Shown here: positions 7,272 through 14,337 of the stretch, piece by piece | How the letters are laid out: each line of letters opens with the position of its first letter | Numbering within the stretch: position 1 is the first letter of the stretch | NCBI GenBank assembly: GCA_002428485.1 | Contig: DIWM01000009.1 | Location: 23,885 to 47,705 of the forward strand | Length of the DNA stretch: 23,821 bases | Direction of reading: 5' to 3' | From: Deltaproteobacteria bacterium UBA6106 | GTDB lineage: Bacteria > Desulfobacterota > Syntrophorhabdia > Syntrophorhabdales > Syntrophorhabdaceae | Position numbers and translations under genes: made by a program | Notes under the pieces: generated by a model | What the model saw: the letters and a program-made list of their open reading frames with translations, nothing else | What the model was told of the DNA's origin: nothing | The model's database searches: none

Positions 7272-7316
7272 CAGGTTGCATTGCGATTGGCAACCTGGAG
7301 CAATTTAATATATAAT
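7272..7316 (+). promoter_or_regulatory. Promoter with overlapping inverted repeat upstream of the RlmI-like gene
   Basis: TTGGCA (7287-7292) and a perfect TATAAT (7311-7316) are separated by 18 bp. An 8-bp perfect inverted repeat, CAGGTTGC (7272-7279) and GCAACCTG (7290-7297), overlaps the -35 box and could be a repressor operator. The ATG is 11 bases after the -10 box and has no Shine-Dalgarno, so the 5' leader would be only about 4-5 nt. The rest of 7107-7327 shows no coding signal. Confidence 0.6.
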
Positions 7317-7327
7317 GACCTTGCGCC

Positions 7328-8500
7328 ATGATCACATTAACCATAAAAAGGAACCGCGTCGGTCCGGTGCTGGGCAGACACCCCTGGGTCTTTTCGCAGG
7401 CCCTGGCAAAGATCCCCGATGGAATTTTGCCGGGTGAGCCGGTGAAGCTTGTCAGTGAGGCGGGGGAATTCATCGCGTCGGGCTACTTCAACTCATATTC
7501 CCAGATAGCGGTCCGCGTCTGGGGTTACGAAAAGGATGAAACGGTAGATACATCCTTTTTCACAAGGAGGATAGAGCGGGCCCGCCAGATAAGAAGGCGC
7601 TATATTGAAAGCCCTTCAACGAACGCCTACCGTCTGATCAACGGCGAGAACGATCTCTTGCCGGGGCTCATTGTTGATAAATATGCCGATTACTTAGTGG
7701 TGCAGTTTCATACCCGCGGGATCGAGTCGTGGAAGGCCGGGATCATCAATGCCCTTGAAACAGTATTGGGACCAAAAGGGATATACGAACGGTCCGATAT
7801 AACGGTGAGAAAACAGGAAAATCTCGACAGCATACAGGGCGTCCTCTCAGGTTCTGTGCCTGACAAGATCACTATACGGGAGAACGGATTTCAATTTTTT
7901 GTCGATGTAAAACACGGGCAAAAGACAGGTTTTTTTCTTGACCAGCGCGACAAGCGCCAAGCATGTATGAAATACGCAGCAGAGAAAAGGGTCCTCAACT
8001 GTTTTTCTTATACCGGGGGGTTTGCCGTCTATGCCCTTGCCGGAGGAGCCCGTCACGTGACGAACGTAGATGCCTCTGAAAGCGCCCTCGGTCTTGCAAA
8101 AGAGAATGTAATGCTCAATGGCTTTGATCCTGCGCGCTGCGAGTTTCTATGCGATGACGTGAAGCGCTGCCTGCGAGATATTGAAGAACAATTCGACGTT
8201 GTCATCCTTGATCCACCCGCATTCATCAAGGACCACAGGAAAAAGAAGGAAGGGATCATCGGCTACAGGGGCATCAACGAGATGGCCTTGAAAGCATTAT
8301 CCGAAGATGGCATCCTCATTACTTGCTCCTGCTCTGCGCACCTTACCCTTGATGATTTCAGGTATCTCCTTTCCGAGGCAGGAGGCAAGGCAGGAAGGTC
8401 TCTCCGTTTCCTCGAAACCTATACCCACGGCATCGACCATCCCCAGCTCGTGCCCTTTACCGAAGGGTCATACCTGAAGTGCTTCATAATAAACCTTTAG
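7328..8500 (+). CDS. rlmI: RlmI-like 23S rRNA m5C methyltransferase (PUA + SAM domain)
   Basis: The product has 390 residues. Residues about 1-75 form a PUA RNA-binding domain (GRHPWVFSQAL, then GYFNSYSQIAVRVW). A linker region leads to the class I SAM-methyltransferase domain, with NCFSYTGGFAVYAL (about residues 222-235), NVDASESALGLAKENV and the catalytic DPPAF motif (ILDPPAFIKD), followed by the CSCS segment that carries the second catalytic region. E. coli RlmI makes m5C1962 in 23S rRNA; this protein is a probable orthologue, but the exact target base is inferred. The start at 7328 begins the PUA domain where family members begin, and it agrees with the promoter just upstream. No operon partner follows. 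Confidence 0.88.
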   Translation: MITLTIKRNRVGPVLGRHPWVFSQALAKIPDGILPGEPVKLVSEAGEFIASGYFNSYSQIAVRVWGYEKDETVDTSFFTRRIERARQIRRRYIESPSTNAYRLINGENDLLPGLIVDKYADYLVVQFHTRGIESWKAGIINALETVLGPKGIYERSDITVRKQENLDSIQGVLSGSVPDKITIRENGFQFFVDVKHGQKTGFFLDQRDKRQACMKYAAEKRVLNCFSYTGGFAVYALAGGARHVTNVDASESALGLAKENVMLNGFDPARCEFLCDDVKRCLRDIEEQFDVVILDPPAFIKDHRKKKEGIIGYRGINEMALKALSEDGILITCSCSAHLTLDDFRYLLSEAGGKAGRSLRFLETYTHGIDHPQLVPFTEGSYLKCFIINL

Positions 8501-8534
8501 TGTAACGATGTCTTTACATGCCCATACATGCCCA

Positions 8535-8651
8535 TTACGATAAGCATCGTAAAGTCAAGCACGAAATCCTAATATCGAAGCACTAAACAATATTGAAGTC
8601 CAAATATCAAATGTTCTAAACAGTGCAACATCCTTGCGTTTTGAACATTTG
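8535..8651. repeat. Hairpins and heptad array D downstream of the RlmI-like gene
   Basis: TTACGAT (8535-8541) and ATCGTAA (8546-8552) form a 7-bp stem with a 4-nt loop, without a T-tract, so it is only a weak terminator candidate. From 8562 to 8617 the sequence runs in 7-bp words (CGAAATC, CTAATAT, CGAAGCA and so on). The array ends in an arm (8608-8621) whose inverse lies at 8638-8651 (13 of 14 bases pair), giving a second hairpin with a 16-nt loop. Confidence 0.6.
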
Positions 8652-8680
8652 AATTTACATAGAAAATAGTCTATCCCGGG

Positions 8681-8940
8681 CATATAATGCAAGCATGGTG
8701 TCGGGATATCCCGGAGCAAACCGTCGTGAGGTGGAAAACCGGCTCATGGCTGATAGCTCATAGCTGATGGCAAAGACGAAACATAATAAACAATAGAGAA
8801 CAGGCAGTAAAAGATATTCGTACATACTGTTTGCTGCATGTCGGGTTCTTGCTTCTGCTATGAACTATGAGCCGCCTTTCATCTGGAGCTTAAATGAGCG
8901 TATTTGCGGGGGATATCCAGACGCCATGCTCATTCTTATC
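8681..8940 (+). mobile_element. Heptad cassette, copy 1 (conserved ends, variable 7-bp-repeat core)
   Basis: The left end (8681-8731) is 48 of 51 bases identical to the inverse of 23710-23760. It contains the perfect palindrome CGGGATATCCCG (8702-8713). The right end (about 8895-8930) is, on the other strand, similar to both the left end (shared AGCATGGYGTC and GGATATCC) and to copy 2 (GATATCCCCCGCAAA then ACGCTCA). The core begins with heptads GGCTCAT, GGCTGAT (8741 on) and ends with inverse heptads of the same family (8860-8875), so the whole unit could fold into a long hairpin. There is no ORF, so it must be non-autonomous if mobile. It sits between convergent genes. The gap 8501-8989 has no other content apart from the hairpins at 8535-8651. 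Confidence 0.7.
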
Positions 8941-8989
8941 CGTGCTTCGGATTTTACCTTACATTTCGATATATTGATTTTCTGTTTTT

Positions 8990-9754
8990 TTACAGGATAA
9001 CCTTTAGCCCCTTTGCCTTCAGGTATTCCTTTACCTGCCGGATGGTAAACGTCCTGAAATGAAAGACCGATGCCGCGAGCAATACGCTTGCGCCGCCCTT
9101 TATCACGCCTTCATAGAAATGTTCCAGCGTCCCCGCTCCGCCTGACGCCACGACAGGGAGCGTCACGACATCGGCAACGGCCTTTGTAAACTCCAGGTCA
9201 TAACCGGCGAGCGTCCCGTCGCCGTCCATGCTGGTTGGAAGTACAACTCCCGCGCCGAGCTCCTGGCACCTCCTCGCCCATTCGATGGCATCCTTTCCTA
9301 TCGGCGTAGTCCCTCCGGCGATCACGAGCTCAAACCCCGAGGGCATATCTTTGTTGCGTCGTGCATCGATCGCAACAGTTATCGTATTTGAACCGAACTT
9401 CTTCGCCCCTTCGCGGACAAGTTCAGGGTTCTTCACGGCGGCGCTGTTCATGGAGACCTTAGTGGCGCCGGCCCCGAGCACCATCTCAATATCTTCCAGG
9501 CTGTTGATGCCGCCTCCGACAGTGAGCGGGATTGTGATCACGGAAGATACCTGCTTGACCCATTCAAGGCGGGTCTTCCTGTTCTCAACGGTGGCGGCGA
9601 TATCGAGCATTGCAAGCTCATCGGCCCCTTCCTTCTCATAGAAGGCGGCGTTCTCGACAGGGTCGCCCGCATCGCGTATATCAACGAAATGGATCCCCTT
9701 CACAACACGGCCGTTCTTCATATCAAGGCATGGCATGATCTTTATAATGTCCAT
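8990..9754 (-). CDS. hisF: Imidazole glycerol phosphate synthase cyclase subunit HisF
   Basis: HisF is the (beta/alpha)8 cyclase that uses ammonia from HisH to turn PRFAR into imidazole glycerol phosphate and AICAR. The product has 254 residues, standard length. Both catalytic aspartates are at the family's numbering: D11 in PCLDMKNGRVVKG and D130 in AIDARR. The phosphate-binding glycines (LTVGGGI, VASGGAG) are intact. It is odd in two ways. No hisH or other his gene is adjacent. In the usually conserved 'LLTSMDxDGT' strand it reads VLPTSMDGDGT, with a proline in place of leucine. A good AAGGAG lies seven bases ahead of the ATG. HisF proper is likely; a specialised paralogue is possible. Confidence 0.88.
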   Translation of the reverse strand: MDIIKIMPCLDMKNGRVVKGIHFVDIRDAGDPVENAAFYEKEGADELAMLDIAATVENRKTRLEWVKQVSSVITIPLTVGGGINSLEDIEMVLGAGATKVSMNSAAVKNPELVREGAKKFGSNTITVAIDARRNKDMPSGFELVIAGGTTPIGKDAIEWARRCQELGAGVVLPTSMDGDGTLAGYDLEFTKAVADVVTLPVVASGGAGTLEHFYEGVIKGGASVLLAASVFHFRTFTIRQVKEYLKAKGLKVIL

Positions 9755-10140
9755 CTGAAGCTCCTTTCTTCCGGGTTATTGTGTAAAGCTGGCAATAAGT
9801 ATTATCCGCAACAGAGAATAAGTCAAGCGAAGTGTGACAACTATTTAACAAGATGTCCCACGTAGGACGAGCACTTGCGTCTCAATGTCCCCGTAAACAT
9901 GCTCGATCAATAGATCCCCCGAGGCAGTGCAACAGTATCATTGTTCCCGCTCCCCTTGCGGGAGAGGGTCAGGGAGAGGGGGGGTGAATGATACGGCCGG
10001 GTTTCCTCATCGAACGACGGTTTACTAAAGGACACCCCGACGCACGCGCTGATCACTTCACAGGATAAAAAATATATGGTCTTTTAATTAATGAAATACT
10101 CTGATAACATATACATCAATGCCAATACGGGGGTAACGAT
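9755..10140. other. Intergenic stretch hisF to cupin
   Basis: 386 bp between divergently transcribed genes with no believable ORF on either strand. It holds the REP-like element listed separately (9936-9993). An AT-rich block (10071-10135) just before the cupin gene probably includes the cupin promoter. The remainder shows nothing I can name. Confidence 0.5.
9936..9993. repeat. REP-like palindromic element, first copy
   Basis: TATCATT (9936-9942) and AATGATA (9987-9993) form perfect inverted ends. Inside, CCCGCTCCC and GGGAGAGGG close a hairpin with one mismatch (9946-9968). The span 9939-9969, read on the minus strand, is identical at 30 of 31 positions to 19508-19538. This G/C-rich 'CTCTCCCGCAAGGGGAG' hairpin is a repeat type seen in many proteobacterial genomes. 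Confidence 0.7.
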
Positions 10141-10491
10141 ATGAAGATAACAAGCCTCGATAAGGTTGAAAAGGTGAAGATGGACATGGAGGGCGCTAAG
10201 GACGCCTTCAAGCAGGTCCCCATCGCAAAGGCTGACGGCACGCCTTTGTTCTCCGTACGCGTCTTCACGATTGAGCCTGGCGGCCACACGCCGTACCACA
10301 CGCATCCTTTCGAGCATATCAATTATGTGATCGACGGCCAGGGCTTTTTGGTAACTGAAACAGGTGAAGAAAGGCCTGTTCAGAAAGGCAGCTTTGTCCT
10401 TGTCCTCCCCAATGAAAAACACCAGTACAGGAACGCGCTGCCCGACCGGCCTCTCGTCATTATCTGTGCCGTACCGAAGGAATACGAATAG
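10141..10491 (+). CDS. Small cupin-domain protein
   Basis: A single-domain cupin of 116 residues. Motif 1 is present as GGHTPYHTHPFEHINYVIDG (about residues 47-66), which supplies the metal-binding His, His and Glu. Motif 2 is present as GSFVLVLPNEKHQYRN (about 83-98), which supplies the last His. It therefore probably binds a divalent metal in a small beta-barrel. Such proteins range from sugar isomerases to dioxygenases and sensors; the substrate cannot be told here. The start ATG follows a G-run (GGGGG, 10130-10134) that could act as a weak ribosome binding site. It stands alone, with hisF divergent upstream and gph convergent downstream. Confidence 0.85.
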   Translation: MKITSLDKVEKVKMDMEGAKDAFKQVPIAKADGTPLFSVRVFTIEPGGHTPYHTHPFEHINYVIDGQGFLVTETGEERPVQKGSFVLVLPNEKHQYRNALPDRPLVIICAVPKEYE

Positions 10492-10501
10492 CGGCAAAAG
10501 C

Positions 10502-10606
10502 GGCTCATAGTTCATAGCTGATAGCAAATCGTATATTGTATATCGCAAAGAAAACGTTCGGCGTGAGGCGTTAGGCGATTTTACCCCTTACGACTTACGC
10601 CTCACG
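10502..10606. repeat. Heptad array E with a terminator-like hairpin
   Basis: The array starts GGCTCAT then AGTTCAT, as in array A, and keeps period seven through several word families (AGCTGAT, CGTATAT, GAGGCGT, then TTACGCC-type). CGTGAGGCGT (10562-10571) and ACGCCTCACG (10597-10606) are perfect inverse copies, a 10-bp stem made of opposite heptads. Lying between the convergent cupin and gph genes, it could act as a bidirectional terminator, though it lacks a T-tract. Confidence 0.65.
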
Positions 10607-10629
10607 ATTTACGGGTTCAATTGAACCTA

Positions 10630-11292
10630 TTACCTCTCTATCCCTATTATCTCAAGCAGCTCCTGCGGGTGGGCGATCACTGCGCGGGCGCCGCTTCCTA
10701 ACAATTCTTCTTTCGTCCTGAAGCCCCATTGCGCACCGACAGCGAACATCCCCGCGTTGTTCGCCGTCATCATATCGATATCGGTATCGCCAAGATACAG
10801 AATGCCGCCGGGGGCAATGCCAAAATGCCTGCAAATAAGTATGGCGCCGGCAGGGTCCGGCTTTCTGGGGATATCAGGCCGTGCACCAAGCACTATTTCA
10901 AAATTATCAGCGCCTGCCAGGGCCTCGACGATCTTTTTCGTAAGCTCATCGGGCTTATTAGAAAAGACGGCCATCTTTATGCCGCTCCCCCTCAATAGGC
11001 TTAGAGTCTCGGCAATGCCGTCGTACAGGTGCGTCTTGACCAGGCAGTGCGTTCGGTAATCTGCGACGATCAGGTCGTAACACAGGGAAATAAACTCTTC
11101 GGTGCGCTTTTCTTGCGGGAGCGTTTCGGCAACCAGGTTCGCTACCCCCTTCCCGATGAAATACCTGTACGCATCATAGCTGTGGACAGGCAGCCCCTGC
11201 AGGGTCAGGACCCTGTTCATCGAATCGGCCAGATCTTCAAGCGTATCTGCAAGCGTTCCGTCAAGGTCAAAAATAATCCCTTTATATTTCAT
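10630..11292 (-). CDS. gph: HAD-family phosphoglycolate phosphatase-like hydrolase
   Basis: The protein from ATG 11290-11292 has 220 residues. HAD motif I is FDLDGTLAD (nucleophile D9, acid D11). Motif II is AVFSNK. The lysine motif is in PRKPDP. Motif IV is LGDTDIDM. The insertion between motif I and II is the small alpha-helical C1 cap, typical of Gph/PGP/PpaX enzymes. Phosphoglycolate or a similar small phosphate ester is the likely substrate, but this family is promiscuous. An upstream in-frame TTG (11307) would add five residues; I prefer the ATG since MKYKGIIFDLDGT is where relatives begin. It follows the GNAT gene by 40 bp on the same strand. Confidence 0.85.
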   Translation of the reverse strand: MKYKGIIFDLDGTLADTLEDLADSMNRVLTLQGLPVHSYDAYRYFIGKGVANLVAETLPQEKRTEEFISLCYDLIVADYRTHCLVKTHLYDGIAETLSLLRGSGIKMAVFSNKPDELTKKIVEALAGADNFEIVLGARPDIPRKPDPAGAILICRHFGIAPGGILYLGDTDIDMMTANNAGMFAVGAQWGFRTKEELLGSGARAVIAHPQELLEIIGIER

Positions 11293-11332
11293 CGGCCATG
11301 GATCCAATAGGTGGCTTGGCTTAATGGCATGG

Positions 11333-11824
11333 TTATAGCATTTTTTGCATATACACTATATCAAATACCTTGCCGTTCTTTCTGCAGATCTTTTTAAAAT
11401 GTCCGCATTCAACAAAACCGTGCTTTTTGTGAAAATGGATGCTCCATTCGTTCAGGGAGGATATGCTTGCGAGAATGGTTATAAGGCCCTGTTTTTTCCC
11501 CTCATCGATCAGGTGTTCGAGGATTGCCTTGCCGATGCCGCGCCCTGTGAATTCAGGTTCCAGGAAATAGGTTATTTCCGCTGTCTTTGAGAAGGCAGGA
11601 AGCGGGTTGTACGGACGAAGCAATCCAAAACCGATTGTTTCGCCCTCGTCGCTTCTTGCGATTGCCGTCGGATAGCCCTGGCACATGCTCAGGAATATGT
11701 CAAAAAATTCGTAGGGCAGTGTTTGTTCCGGGTAGGCCGCGTAGCTGTTTTCGATGTAGTAATTGAATATATCCATGACAGACTCACGATCATCCGGCGA
11801 CATCGGTGTCAAAGTGATGTTCAT
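11333..11824 (-). CDS. GNAT N-acetyltransferase, phosphinothricin-acetyltransferase-like
   Basis: With the start at ATG 11822-11824 the product has 163 residues, starting MNITLTPMSPDDRESVMDIF as in Pat/Bar-like acetyltransferases. The acetyl-CoA pyrophosphate loop is FTGRGIGKAILEHLI (motif R/Q-x-x-G-x-G). The C-terminal block with SSLNEWSIHFHKKHGFVECG resembles the family's 'N..S..LH.K.GF...G'. The likely reaction is N-acetylation of a small amine or amino acid such as methionine sulfone-type or phosphinothricin-like compounds; the natural substrate is unknown. The open frame extends 25 codons further upstream, but the promoter at 11832-11862 lies inside that extension, so the shorter start is favoured. 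It is followed by gph. Confidence 0.82.
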   Translation of the reverse strand: MNITLTPMSPDDRESVMDIFNYYIENSYAAYPEQTLPYEFFDIFLSMCQGYPTAIARSDEGETIGFGLLRPYNPLPAFSKTAEITYFLEPEFTGRGIGKAILEHLIDEGKKQGLITILASISSLNEWSIHFHKKHGFVECGHFKKICRKNGKVFDIVYMQKML

Positions 11825-11831
11825 TATCTTC

Positions 11832-11862
11832 ATTATACAGGAGAACATATTCATCTTGTCAA
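11832..11862 (-). promoter_or_regulatory. Promoter of the GNAT-gph unit
   Basis: On the minus strand a perfect TTGACA (11857-11862) and a perfect TATAAT (11832-11837) are 19 bp apart. The spacer is longer than the ideal 17. The ATG begins seven bases after the -10 box, so the start codon would be at or very near +1, and no Shine-Dalgarno is present. Confidence 0.6.
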
Positions 11863-12036
11863 TCTCATCTCTTAAATATTTTTTAAAAAACCTTGACAAA
11901 AATTCCCTGGTTTTGATAATAAGATTTTAAGGTTGTATCTTCATGGGAGGGGGCACAGAAAATATCTCCTATAGAAAGGTACATTCCACTTACAACTGCA
12001 CCACATGAGATAACATGTAGGACATGACGAGCACAG

Positions 12037-12062
12037 AGGGGTCAGCCATTGACAAGAGACAA
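12037..12062. repeat. Left inverted repeat of the transposase element
   Basis: Pairs with 13051-13076 at 25 of 26 positions; the single difference is at 12057 against 13056. Confidence 0.85.
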
Positions 12063-12108
12063 TTAATCTGATACATCGTATCGATACTTTATCCTGCACG
12101 AGGGAACC

Positions 12109-13071
12109 ATGGCACGACCATTGAGGATCAATTATGAAGGGGCATTCCACCACATCACGGCACGAGGGAATGAGAGAAAGAAGATATTCCTGTCAAAGGC
12201 AGACTACGATACATTCCTGAACTTCCTGAAGGATGCATCGCACAAGTACGGCATCATCATCCACTGCTATGTCCTCATGGGGAACCACTACCATCTCGTT
12301 GTCGAGACGCCGCAGGGTTTATTGAGCAGGTTCATGCACGACATAAACAGCGGATATACCACCTATTTTAATATCAAGAGGAAGAGGGCGGGCCATCTGT
12401 TCCAGGGCAGATACAGGTCGCTGCTCGTTGAAAAGGACAGCTATCTCCTGGAATTATCCCGGTATGTCCACCTTAACCCATGCCGTGCAGGGATAACCGA
12501 CAGGCCCGAAGACTATCCCTACAGCAGCTATCGTGCGTACATCCTCCCCGATGAAAAGACGATTGTCTCCAGAGGGCTTATCATGGGCATGGCGTCATCC
12601 GATCCACGGCGGGCGCCGGCGCAATACCGGATGTTTGTAGAAAGGGCTGTCAATGGGGAACAGCCTCCTTCTTTCAAGGCCTACGGAGGAATGATCCTGG
12701 GAAGCAAACAGTTCATCAGGGAATCACTGGAGAAGATCAAGGAGGAATCCCTCAGTAAAAATGAGACATCGGGGAAAAGGCTGCTTGTCGCTCCACCCCT
12801 AGACATACGGGATATCATCTCATCTCTTGCCCTCAGGCATCATGTCCCGGAAGAGACGATCATCTCTTCACCACCCTACCGGCATTATGCGATCTATCTC
12901 CTGCGAAAACATACCACCCTCTCGAACGGCGAGATCGGGCACTATTTCGGTATGGGTATTGCAGCGGTTACCAAAGCGGTAACCAGGCTTGCCAACAGGA
13001 TGAAGACCGATAAAAAGATACAGGGGGAGATTCGAAAGATTGAGAAACAGTTGTCCCTTGTCAATGGCTGA
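12109..13071 (+). CDS. REP-associated tyrosine transposase (Y1/HUH, TnpA-REP type) with DnaA-like C-terminus
   Basis: The 320-residue product starts MARPLRINYEGAFHHITARG, the standard opening of this family. The HUH pair is in VLMGNHYHLVVET (about residues 58-70). The catalytic tyrosine is in the LSRYVHLNPCRAG block (about 118-130). Residues about 235-318 resemble the DNA-binding domain of DnaA (AIYLLRKHTTLSNGEIGHYFG, then AAVTKAVTRL), an arrangement common in longer members of this group. Such enzymes nick and join single-stranded DNA at palindromic REP sequences, and are usually domesticated single-copy genes in E. coli. Here the gene is bordered by its own inverted repeats and may still be mobile. 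A GAGGGA lies before the ATG. Confidence 0.9.
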   Translation: MARPLRINYEGAFHHITARGNERKKIFLSKADYDTFLNFLKDASHKYGIIIHCYVLMGNHYHLVVETPQGLLSRFMHDINSGYTTYFNIKRKRAGHLFQGRYRSLLVEKDSYLLELSRYVHLNPCRAGITDRPEDYPYSSYRAYILPDEKTIVSRGLIMGMASSDPRRAPAQYRMFVERAVNGEQPPSFKAYGGMILGSKQFIRESLEKIKEESLSKNETSGKRLLVAPPLDIRDIISSLALRHHVPEETIISSPPYRHYAIYLLRKHTTLSNGEIGHYFGMGIAAVTKAVTRLANRMKTDKKIQGEIRKIEKQLSLVNG

Positions 13072-13076
13072 CCCCT
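13051..13076. repeat. Right inverted repeat of the transposase element
   Basis: Inverse partner of 12037-12062. It overlaps the last six codons and stop of the transposase gene. Its outermost bases also provide two thirds of the TAG stop codon of the opposing gene at 13075-13344. Confidence 0.85.
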
Positions 13077-13344
13077 ATGGTGCTATGGCGTATCCGGGCG
13101 GACTTTCTGTTGATTTTAATATGAATTCTACGCGCCTGCCATCGAGCAGGAGGTCTTCGGAGAGGCTCCGCAGCCGGCCGAAGTCAGCCGATTCCAGAAA
13201 CAGCCTCAGCAATTCCAGCTCTTCCTCAAGCTGCCTGTCTTCCCTGCCCCCCTTCAGAAGTATGCTCAGCACCCTCTCATACTCCCTTTTTGCAACAGTC
13301 TCGATGCAACTCGAAAGGCTCGGCTCAAGTTTGATCTCAACCAT
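13075..13344 (-). CDS. Small hypothetical protein, probably cut at its C-terminus by the element
   Basis: An 89-residue, highly charged protein, mostly predicted helical (long Glu/Leu/Arg stretches such as LEEELELLRLFLES). I do not recognise a family. The stop codon TAG (13075-13077) is created at the junction: two of its bases belong to the transposase element's right repeat. If the element is removed the frame would continue about 15 codons on the other side to a TAA. The original C-terminus may therefore have been different. It follows the FMN-binding-type gene on the same strand by 61 bp. The coding status is moderately likely. Confidence 0.5.
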   Translation of the reverse strand: MVEIKLEPSLSSCIETVAKREYERVLSILLKGGREDRQLEEELELLRLFLESADFGRLRSLSEDLLLDGRRVEFILKSTESPPGYAIAP

Positions 13345-13405
13345 ATCACCAGGACCCCCGGCAGAATCTGATCATTAAAAGGCCGCCCTTATCCCTCACG
13401 AGACG

Positions 13406-13810
13406 CTAAAAAAGCGGGATATTCTTGGGCGCCGCCGTGAAAGAGAATAACGTGGCCGTTGCCTCGGTGAAGTAAAAGGTCACGAATATCTCATCGTCCG
13501 CCCCTTTGGGATAGACCCTTAGAAGATTAGGGGACTGCTCGAAGGCCTGGACTTTTGCCTCACGGGTTTCATCAAAGGCGATCCTGCCCCTTATCCTCAG
13601 CCATGTATCATTTTTTCCCATATCGGAGATCTCGATATCCGGATTCTGTTGTAGCTGCTTATACACATCCTTGGTTTTATTGGTGCAGAAATAGAGCGCA
13701 TTGTTCCTCTTCATTATGAAGCCGAAAGGCCGGACCCTTGCCCCGGCCCCATCGACAGTGGCAATGTGAAAGACAGGGTTGGCTTTTATAAAGTCAAAAG
13801 CGGTATCCAT
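13406..13810 (-). CDS. Pyridoxamine 5'-phosphate oxidase-like FMN-binding protein
   Basis: A 134-residue split-barrel protein. The opening (DTAFDFIKANPVFHIATVDG, residues 2-21) and the strands RPFGFIMKRNNALYFCTN and WLRIRGRIAFDE match the PNPOx-like/general-stress FMN or F420-binding family. The N-terminal 'F..ATVDG..PRVRP' region forms the flavin phosphate site in relatives. It is short and lacks the C-terminal substrate domain of PdxH, so a vitamin B6 role is unlikely; a flavin reductase or nitroreductase-like role is more probable. A clear AGGAGG is placed ahead of the ATG at 13810. It lies 28 bp after the tautomerase gene in the Smr-led unit. Confidence 0.82.
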   Translation of the reverse strand: MDTAFDFIKANPVFHIATVDGAGARVRPFGFIMKRNNALYFCTNKTKDVYKQLQQNPDIEISDMGKNDTWLRIRGRIAFDETREAKVQAFEQSPNLLRVYPKGADDEIFVTFYFTEATATLFSFTAAPKNIPLF

Positions 13811-13838
13811 GAGAACCTCCTGAAAGAAATATGTTGCC

Positions 13839-14042
13839 CTATTGTGCCCGTTTTCTTCTTACCGTCACCGACTCCCCTCCGACGCCCCAGTTGTCAGTAT
13901 CCACTTCCTCGATGATGACGAATGTCGTCTGCGGGTTCTTTCCCAGCACATCGACAAGCAGTTGGGTGGCGCCCTTGATCAGTTCAGCCTTTTTCTCCGG
14001 CGTAACACCTTCTTTGGTGATCTTGATGTTCACTAACGGCAT
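13839..14042 (-). CDS. 4-oxalocrotonate tautomerase-family protein
   Basis: A 67-residue member of the tautomerase superfamily. After removal of Met1 the catalytic proline is exposed (MPLVNIKI). Residues about 10-33 (GVTPEKKAELIKGATQLLVD) and the strand TTFVIIEEVDTDNWGVGG match the family, including the 'D.W..GG' region near the active site. These enzymes tautomerise enol/keto acids such as 2-hydroxymuconate. The substrate here is unknown and no aromatic degradation genes are near. AGGAGGAGG precedes the ATG. It starts 10 bp after the Smr-domain gene, so it is in the same operon. Confidence 0.85.
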   Translation of the reverse strand: MPLVNIKITKEGVTPEKKAELIKGATQLLVDVLGKNPQTTFVIIEEVDTDNWGVGGESVTVRRKRAQ

Positions 14043-14052
14043 TTCCTCCTCC

Positions 14053-14331
14053 TTATCTCTTTAATTCGACGATTGTGGCGCCCCAACCCCCTGCACCTTC
14101 CCCGGCCGTTCTGAAAGTCCGTACCGTCGGGTTCTTGCTCAGGATCGAGTGAACCGTGCGGCGCAGCTGCCCTGCCCCTTTCCCGTGGATGATCCGTATC
14201 TCATAAATACCTTTTTCTTTGCAGAGCCGTATGTAGTCAGGGATAAGGCCCTTGATCTCCCCCGGTCGAAAGGTGTGGAGGTCAAGCACACCATCAACAG
14301 GGATCTCAACGGGCTCCACATCGTCAGCCAT
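14053..14331 (-). CDS. Smr-domain protein
   Basis: A 92-residue stand-alone Smr (MutS2 C-terminal type) domain. Signature segments are VLDLHTF (about residues 15-21), IRIIHGKGAGQLR (about 45-57) and the final GGWGATIVEL. Smr domains are nucleases or nucleic-acid binders; bacterial stand-alone versions include the ribosome-rescue nuclease SmrB. This one is small, with no extra domain. The open frame begins five codons further upstream at a GTG (14344-14346). I choose ATG 14329-14331, because a TATAAT (14338-14343) lies six bases ahead and would be inside the longer version. It is the first gene of the unit with the tautomerase and FMN-type genes. Confidence 0.85.
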   Translation of the reverse strand: MADDVEPVEIPVDGVLDLHTFRPGEIKGLIPDYIRLCKEKGIYEIRIIHGKGAGQLRRTVHSILSKNPTVRTFRTAGEGAGGWGATIVELKR

Positions 14332-14337
14332 GATGCC

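Larger units (their letters stand above)
12037..13076 (+). mobile_element. REP-associated transposase element with 26-bp inverted ends
   Basis: The 26 bases at 12037-12062 and the inverse of 13051-13076 agree at 25 positions (both contain GGGGTCAGCCATTGACAAG). Between them lies one gene, the Y1 transposase. The right repeat overlaps the 3' end of that gene and encodes its last residues (LSLVNG) and stop. Within each end GTCA and TGAC form a tiny hairpin foot, the kind of structure Y1 enzymes recognise. No target duplication is visible, as expected for this chemistry. It appears complete at 1040 bp. The repeat carries TTGACA (12049-12054), which might serve as a -35 box for the gene. Confidence 0.8.

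Noticed and set aside
10084..10548. 154-residue minus-strand ORF over the cupin gene
   Set aside because: The cupin on the plus strand has both metal-binding motifs; the opposite frame has no recognisable feature and runs into a heptad array.
11825..11899. Longer GNAT start
   Set aside because: The perfect TATAAT and TTGACA boxes lie inside this extension, and homologues start at MNITLTP-like sequence.
12003..12018. Hairpin ACATG-AGATAA-CATGT upstream of the transposase element
   Set aside because: A 5-bp stem outside the inverted repeats; too short to assign as part of the element or as a terminator.
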